Shown in pieces: positions 58,646-64,000 of a stretch of 64,000 nt of DNA. How positions within the stretch are numbered: position 1 is the stretch's first letter; the number at the start of each line of letters is the position of its first letter. The translations under genes were made by a program, and so were the position numbers. The stretch is from Straminergon stramineum (Eukaryota > Streptophyta > Bryopsida > Hypnales > Calliergonaceae), in assembly GCA_963920665.1 (NCBI GenBank), contig OY987271.1:2172501-2236500 (forward strand), given 5' to 3'. A model generated the notes under the pieces. That model saw nothing but the letters and a program-made list of their open reading frames with translations, was not told the origin of the DNA and did not search any database.

Positions 58646-59430
58646 CAGTAGAGAAATTTTGGACTCTTTGAAGGGCTGCAAAAGTTTGACAAGTCACTCT
58701 ATTTCAAGACCCCGGCAACGCTACTAAAAAAACATAATCTCTGACAGAAATGAGATTCACCTTGTGTGAATATTGGGAATGAAAGAGAGTATATTTTAAT
58801 TTCCTATTCTCATTTGAATATAAAATCATAGTTGCCAAAACCCTCCGGCTCTATTAAACTACTCATGTACGAATGCTCGAGTACCAATGCTTTGACCATT
58901 GGTAGGACAATGATTAGTAGAAATAGTGGAAAAATTCTTGCGTTGACAAAAAGAAAGTAATGTTGGGGTCCCTTCTAGTGCTTTTAAACAACCCTGTGGA
59001 TAGTCAAAATTTTCTCTAATGGATAAGATACTGCATTAGAGAAAGTTTGGACTCTCCAGAGGGCTGCTAAGGAGAGTCGAAGAGGACCCTAGATTGCATT
59101 TATTTTGTCTGCTCAGAAATTTTTCCCCTATTAGCGCTCATTGGTGGAACATCCGCATTTGTCAGAGCATTTACTGAAAATATCAATACTTAAATATAGA
59201 CTGGCTTCAAACTATCTGACAGTTAAACTAAGGCATCACACAAGTACCCTCATCTGACGCACCCGAATAGAAAATGACGTTATACTCTTTGTCAGTCCCG
59301 ATATTCACACAAGGTGAATCTTTTTTCTGTCAGAGATTCCACACTTTCAGTAGCTCACTAGGGCTCTTTCATATAGACTGGTTTGTCAATCTCTGGCAGC
59401 CCTCCGGAGAGTCCAAACTTTCTCTAATGG
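58646..59430. mobile_element. Foldback-type element, 785 bp, ~135-bp inverted ends
   Basis: Absent from duplicate copy 1, so the insertion is demonstrated. The ends are long imperfect inverted repeats (58646-58780 against 59297-59430) sharing TTTGGACTCT, GGGCTGC and CTGACAGAAA..GATTCACCTTGTGTGAATAT. A third copy of ATTAGAGAAAGTTTGGACTC lies inside at about 59033. No ORF of note. At the insertion point copy 1 has 11 extra bases that copy 2 lacks. Confidence 0.8.
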
Positions 59431-60139
59431 GTACTCACAGTTTAAGATTCGGATTTGTAGGACAGTACAATTGAGGTAATAACATTCCCTGCTTGATTGA
59501 ATTTTCATGCACACTAACATGCCCTGTGCCATTGCCACAATGTAATAAAATAAAAGTAAATAGAATTTTCTAAATTTTTATTCATAATAACTATGAAATT
59601 CACAAAAAAAAGTCCACATTCCATAGAAGAAAAAGTGATGGTTTTGGGTGTCCCTACAATAACTACACCTAAAAGCCCACAAATATTTAAGCCTTGATTT
59701 AAGCTTTGTGACATGAATAGTTTGCTCTAGAAAATGAACAATAATTTTTGCACATTGCCACATTGGTGAAGGATTGTGAATCAAAATGCAAGTGTTTCCA
59801 TAATTTTTGGACACATTGTGAATTAGTAGCAAATTTTCAAAGATGCAAGGTGTACATTATAAAGTGCTGAAACTTTCATGTGGGTGATGCCTAAATCCAT
59901 TTGAGAAATCACACTAGTAGTATCAAAATATGTCATAGACAAGAAGTTTAAACAACATAAAGTGTATTGAAAATCGACCACTTGTAAGGTTGCTAACTCC
60001 ACAGTACTATAAATAGAATTAGACACTTTTCAAAATGGCCCTTAACTCCACCTTACAATTGTCCTTGTAATGTGCACCATTTGGGGGTATCCTTCTTGTT
60101 GAGTTTCCTTTCAAAAATAGCAATCAATTATGAGGAGTG

Positions 60140-60625
60140 GTCCATTTTAGGTGTAGTTACCTTACCTTAGTGATGGTGGGATCTTTCGCTAAGGAAATCT
60201 CAAAATTGTTGTTTGATATTTCTAAATAGATTCAATCCTTAGACCTTGATTACATTATTCTTTCTATTTAGTCAATGACATATAACATATATTTTGTTAA
60301 AATGGTGGTATTCCCCAAACTTGGCACTTTTAGGTTTAGAGCATGTTGTTTCAAATGTATACCACTCCTAGAAAATGAATGGAAAATTGGCATACGAATA
60401 TCACCATTTTAACAAAATATTTGTTACCCAGAGTATATTAGAGTTACGTAGTCTTATGAAAAACTCCGAAATTAATATACCTACTATTGATGAACATCGT
60501 CTACTAAACTTCAATCTCACATTGGCAACTTGTTGCTTGAATGATTATTATTCACTAAAAAGCTTCTCCACAGTAATCCCAAAGTTTACAATTTAGCAAA
60601 AATAATTCGTTTACTCTGAAGGAAG
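60140..60625. repeat. Segmental duplication block II, copy 2
   Basis: Counterpart of 31710-32001 and 32928-32945. It carries its own MITE (60289-60420) but lacks the TTAA element of copy 1. The empty-site sequence is TTAG at 60593-60596. Confidence 0.88.
60289..60420. mobile_element. MITE, ~132 bp, in duplicate copy 2 only
   Basis: Inverted ends ATATTTTGTTAAAATGGTG at left and, on the opposite strand, the same word at right. Absent from copy 1. The ends resemble the CAATTTCATTAAAATGGC ends at 47670 and 54467. Confidence 0.75.
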
Positions 60626-60640
60626 CTTTACATGGTTTGT

Positions 60641-63600
60641 TAAATGGAGGCTTTTCATTGAAAATTGGCAGCGTGTCATTCATTCACAACTAAAACCTCA
60701 GATTTTATATCTGTCCAAGTTTTTCAAACTCCATCCAATCACTGGAAAGTGGAAACTCCTAGTTTTCACAAAGCTCTTGGCACTTGATTTCAGAGTTTCA
60801 GGAATGCGCACTCCGTGGCTTCGTTTATCAAAGCTCCAGGCAGGTGAAAGTCACAATTTTGGAGTTCAGAAACATGCCATTTGAACGAATAATAAAACTG
60901 ACCATATTTTTAATTCCCCCAAGTGGCCAAGTTAATTTTGCCCTACACATCGATCGGATGAACTGGCCGTAAGTTATCTGTAACTGAAGCCAAGGGCCGT
61001 GACTCCTTCTGTTAAAAGATCGATGATTTCATTGCAACTTGGGAAATTACAACTTGGGACATAACTAATAGAAGGCTACCGGAATGAGTTCCAGGGAAAG
61101 TTTTGGTATTTGTCAAACACTGCACCCGAAAGTTCGGAAGTCAAGACTCCGTGATGTCGGTGCAACAGTGCATCAACGGTGGTCCACAAGATGGCTGCAC
61201 CTGAACCCCCCCCCCCTCTCACTTTCCTGCACTTCGACTTTGTACTTCGACCTGTCCTTTCTGAGAAGAAATTTGAGCCCTCCATCAGGCTACTTAACTT
61301 CCCTTAACTTTGTTGCGGTGTAGAGATGACGCGCGTGGAGCACCGATATCATTTTTATTTACGTAAAAGTATACTTTAAGAGTATAATAAAATATTTTGT
61401 TGCCATATACAGACGACGCGGATCACGGATAACATTTTTATATAGGTAAAAGTATACTTTAAGAATATAAAAAACATTTTCACAACATTATAAAGTATTG
61501 TCGAACTAACATTATTCGACTCTCGAAGAACCATGCGGTGCACATGACGAAAGAAACTAACGTGGTCCACTGTAAATTAGGACACTGTGTAACTCCTGCT
61601 TGGCCCATTGAGGGTTCAGCTTTCCTTTAAAAATGTCTTTGCGAAACTTAGCACAAAGAGCGCTTACTAAGCAGTCAACATTGACTCTACAATTGACGAA
61701 ATGGGTCTTGCAAACATTCTGGACAGGAGTAAAATAAGGGGACATACATTGCTCAGTAACTGACACCTCGAATCAATTCAGTGGGTGTCAGCGAACACAG
61801 CATGCGAGAGAGAGAGAGAGTGAGAGTGATGGGCGGGGATTTCTAAGTTGTTAGATGACACCAGCAAAAGGTGAAGTCCTCTGAAGACTTCGAAATATCA
61901 GAGAATTGCTAATTTAATTTAAAAGTAATGCGTGAGGGTTGAAACATTCTGTTCCTGCTCCAGTAACTTTTGGTGTGAATCACTCAGTCAATTGCATGTC
62001 GAGCCTATGAAACGAAAAGCATTCATTGTCAAATTTTCTCAGGTGATGGAGCCCCCCCCAGTTGATCTCTAATAGAATAAGTTAGTCCATGAGACGCTCT
62101 CTACAGGTGTAGAGTCTTCTTAAAGGGGTGCACGAATTTCATGTCTACTGAACAAAAGCATCACCCTTAACTCATCACCCTAACTCATCTACTTGGCTTG
62201 ACTTTTCACAAATTAAAGAACCGCGTCAGGTCACCCCTGCTTCATAGAATTGGGTCATGTTACATGCATGAAACCGGCAACCTCTACCCGATTCTAGTTG
62301 AAGCTTCAAAACTAGAATTGTTATTTCAATTTGAAAAATATTTAAAAAAGTAGATGTGGTGCATTTCATTTCGATTGTATTTAATTAGGGTTTCAATTTA
62401 GGGTACCAAAGCACAATGAAACGATTTTCTGGCATGTGGGGGCAATATATCTAAAGCATTAGAGCAAAACTGAGCTCAACACTGGGGCTGCCGAAACGAG
62501 CTCCAGTTGAAGAGGACCCTGTATTTGATTTAAATTGTCCTTAACGATTTTTATGCTGGCGTTAATCCCCTATCTCCGCCTAGTATGCTGACGTTAATGT
62601 CCTGTGGATACAAAATCTGATTGACTACCTCAGATGAGTCACCTCAGCGAGTCAGAGGCTGGGGTACAGTGGAATTTTGAGTCATTAAGTTATTAGGGTA
62701 CACTGATCACTATTGAAAGAGGTCCTCAGCGCAGAGTTGGGATACAGTGGAACTCCGTTAGTGGAATCTCAGAAAATTTGGGGTACAAATCATACAATTC
62801 GCTGAGAACCTCTTTCGATTCAAACTAAGATTTCGTATTACCAAATAAACTACTGCTCAATCATGTCCTTCAATCACTGTCAATTGAAACATGCATGAAA
62901 GAATAAAACTAGGACTTCGTATTGCCAAATATACTGTTCATGTCCTTCAATCACTGTTGAAACATGAAAGAATAAACTAAAATATATTTCGTATAACCAA
63001 ATAAACCACTACTGAAAGAGGTCCTCAGCGAATCAGAGTTTGGGCTATAATCACCATTGAAACTCCTCCGACCAGGTCACTTGGATCTGTGTACTGTTTC
63101 CCCTTTGCAATGGAAATTGTCCATGTGTTTCAAGAAAAAAAAAGAAACTCCTCCGACCAAATTGATGAAAGCTAAACATGAAAGAATAATCTAAGATTTC
63201 GTATTACCAAATAAACTTCTACAGTACTTCACGAAAGTCACAAAAGATGCAGACGGGTATTCCTGTACTAGTTAAAACTAACCTTTCTAATAATAGCACC
63301 TTTCAAACAGCTAGAGGTTTAACTGCTTCACGAAAGTCGCAAAAGATGCAGTGACACCTTCGAAATAGCAAAAGGTATCCCTGCTTCCTGGCCCTCCAGA
63401 GAGTAAAAATCTTTTCTCTGATGGCATATCATTATCAGAATTGAGGCACGTTGCATGTTCTGGAAATCTAAAGCATGTCATTACCATTTTAACAGACAAG
63501 AGATGACATTTGGCACCAATGGGTCACAGACACAATGATTTGAAGTCTATTCCGGCAATTTAATTTTCTTGGCTGATATCCCTGAAATCGACACCTTCGA

Positions 63601-64000
63601 GCCTCTCACGCATTTCGAAACAGTTCATCAGCATGGCTTATTTTCCATAACCGGGCTCGTTAATCAACTGTTCCCTAGCTAGTCGGTCGATAACTGGGCG
63701 GGCTCTTCAATCCAGTTAACTAGTCCATAACCAAGAACAATAACCGTGGTTGTGATGATTATACCAAATGCCATGTTTTAAACGCTAAACCCCCTCACCT
63801 ACGTTGACTAATCGAGGTATTACTGAAACAAAGACCCATTCAATTCATGCTCGACCCCAGGTTGCATCTGTGTGAACCTTTAATTCTCGGTTCCCCAATC
63901 ATGCAGGGCCAATGCTAATATCTTCGACAAGAAAAGAAGTAGTGACAAACTCTTTCCGCGCACGCAGCTCGGGGTGACAAAGAAGCGCCTTTTCTGAAAG
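60641..64000. repeat. Segmental duplication block III, copy 2 (runs off window)
   Basis: Counterpart of 38070-39712. The final bases GCCTTTTCTGAAAG match 39699-39712, which in copy 1 lie about 185 bp before the quinone oxidoreductase start codon. Copy 2 is longer mainly because of an insert at about 62205-63610. Confidence 0.9.
62205..63610. mobile_element. Insert in duplicate copy 2, repeat-rich
   Basis: Absent from copy 1 (equivalent position about 39282-39318). The stretch 62456-62545 resembles 59032-59110 of the foldback element (GCATTAGAG.., GGGCTGC, GAAGAGGACCCT). 63385-63425, on the opposite strand, reads CATCAGAGAAAAG..ACTCTCTGGAGGGC, a possible matching end. Inside, a unit built on AGATTTCGTATTACCAAATA recurs about four times between 62823 and 63215, and CACGAAAGTC(A/G)CAAAAGATGCAG occurs twice. 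Confidence 0.65.

Overview
This is nuclear DNA from a land plant. The evidence is spliced GT-AG genes, plastid enzymes of plastoquinone metabolism, a plant-type mitochondrial carrier, Arabidopsis-type TTTAGGG repeats and telo-boxes, a Ty1/copia retroelement and many MITEs. Gene density is low and the long AT-rich spacers are full of decayed transposons. The species cannot be named from the sequence. A non-flowering plant is possible, because HST and DTC are both intronless here, but that is inference.

Layout. 1-2217: 5' part of a copia element on the minus strand. 2305-3409: a large inverted repeat. 4690-7328: a three-exon 2-oxoglutarate-dependent dioxygenase (+). 10087-11316: intronless homogentisate solanesyltransferase (+). 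14061-15109: three-exon 40S ribosomal protein S21 (-). 15300-24000: repeat-rich spacer with several MITEs. 24609-25544: intronless mitochondrial dicarboxylate/tricarboxylate carrier (+). 29-40 kb: a segment that occurs again at 58-64 kb, carrying a five-exon envelope-type quinone oxidoreductase (39896-42134, +) and, inside it, a 472-codon orphan ORF (35909-37327, -). 43-57 kb: repeat-rich DNA with a 13-unit minisatellite, decayed coding relics and a wrecked transposase. 58-64 kb: the second copy of the duplicated segment. It stops at the window edge just before the place where a second quinone oxidoreductase gene would be expected.

The main discovery is a set of at least seven elements (223 bp to about 1.2 kb) whose ends read TTAA-CCC(C/T)... 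/ ...(A/G)GGG-TTAA. Two independent internal comparisons with empty sites show that a single TTAA was duplicated on insertion. At 54.9-56.2 kb lies a badly decayed coding relic that reads like a piggyBac-type (DDE_Tnp_1_7) transposase with its C-terminal Cys motif. piggyBac elements duplicate TTAA. Together these suggest a piggyBac-like transposon/MITE system in a plant genome, which I believe is unusual.

The host genes are not an operon and share no obvious pathway. HST and the quinone oxidoreductase both act in plastids, the carrier in mitochondria, S21 in the cytosolic ribosome, and the dioxygenase's substrate is unknown.
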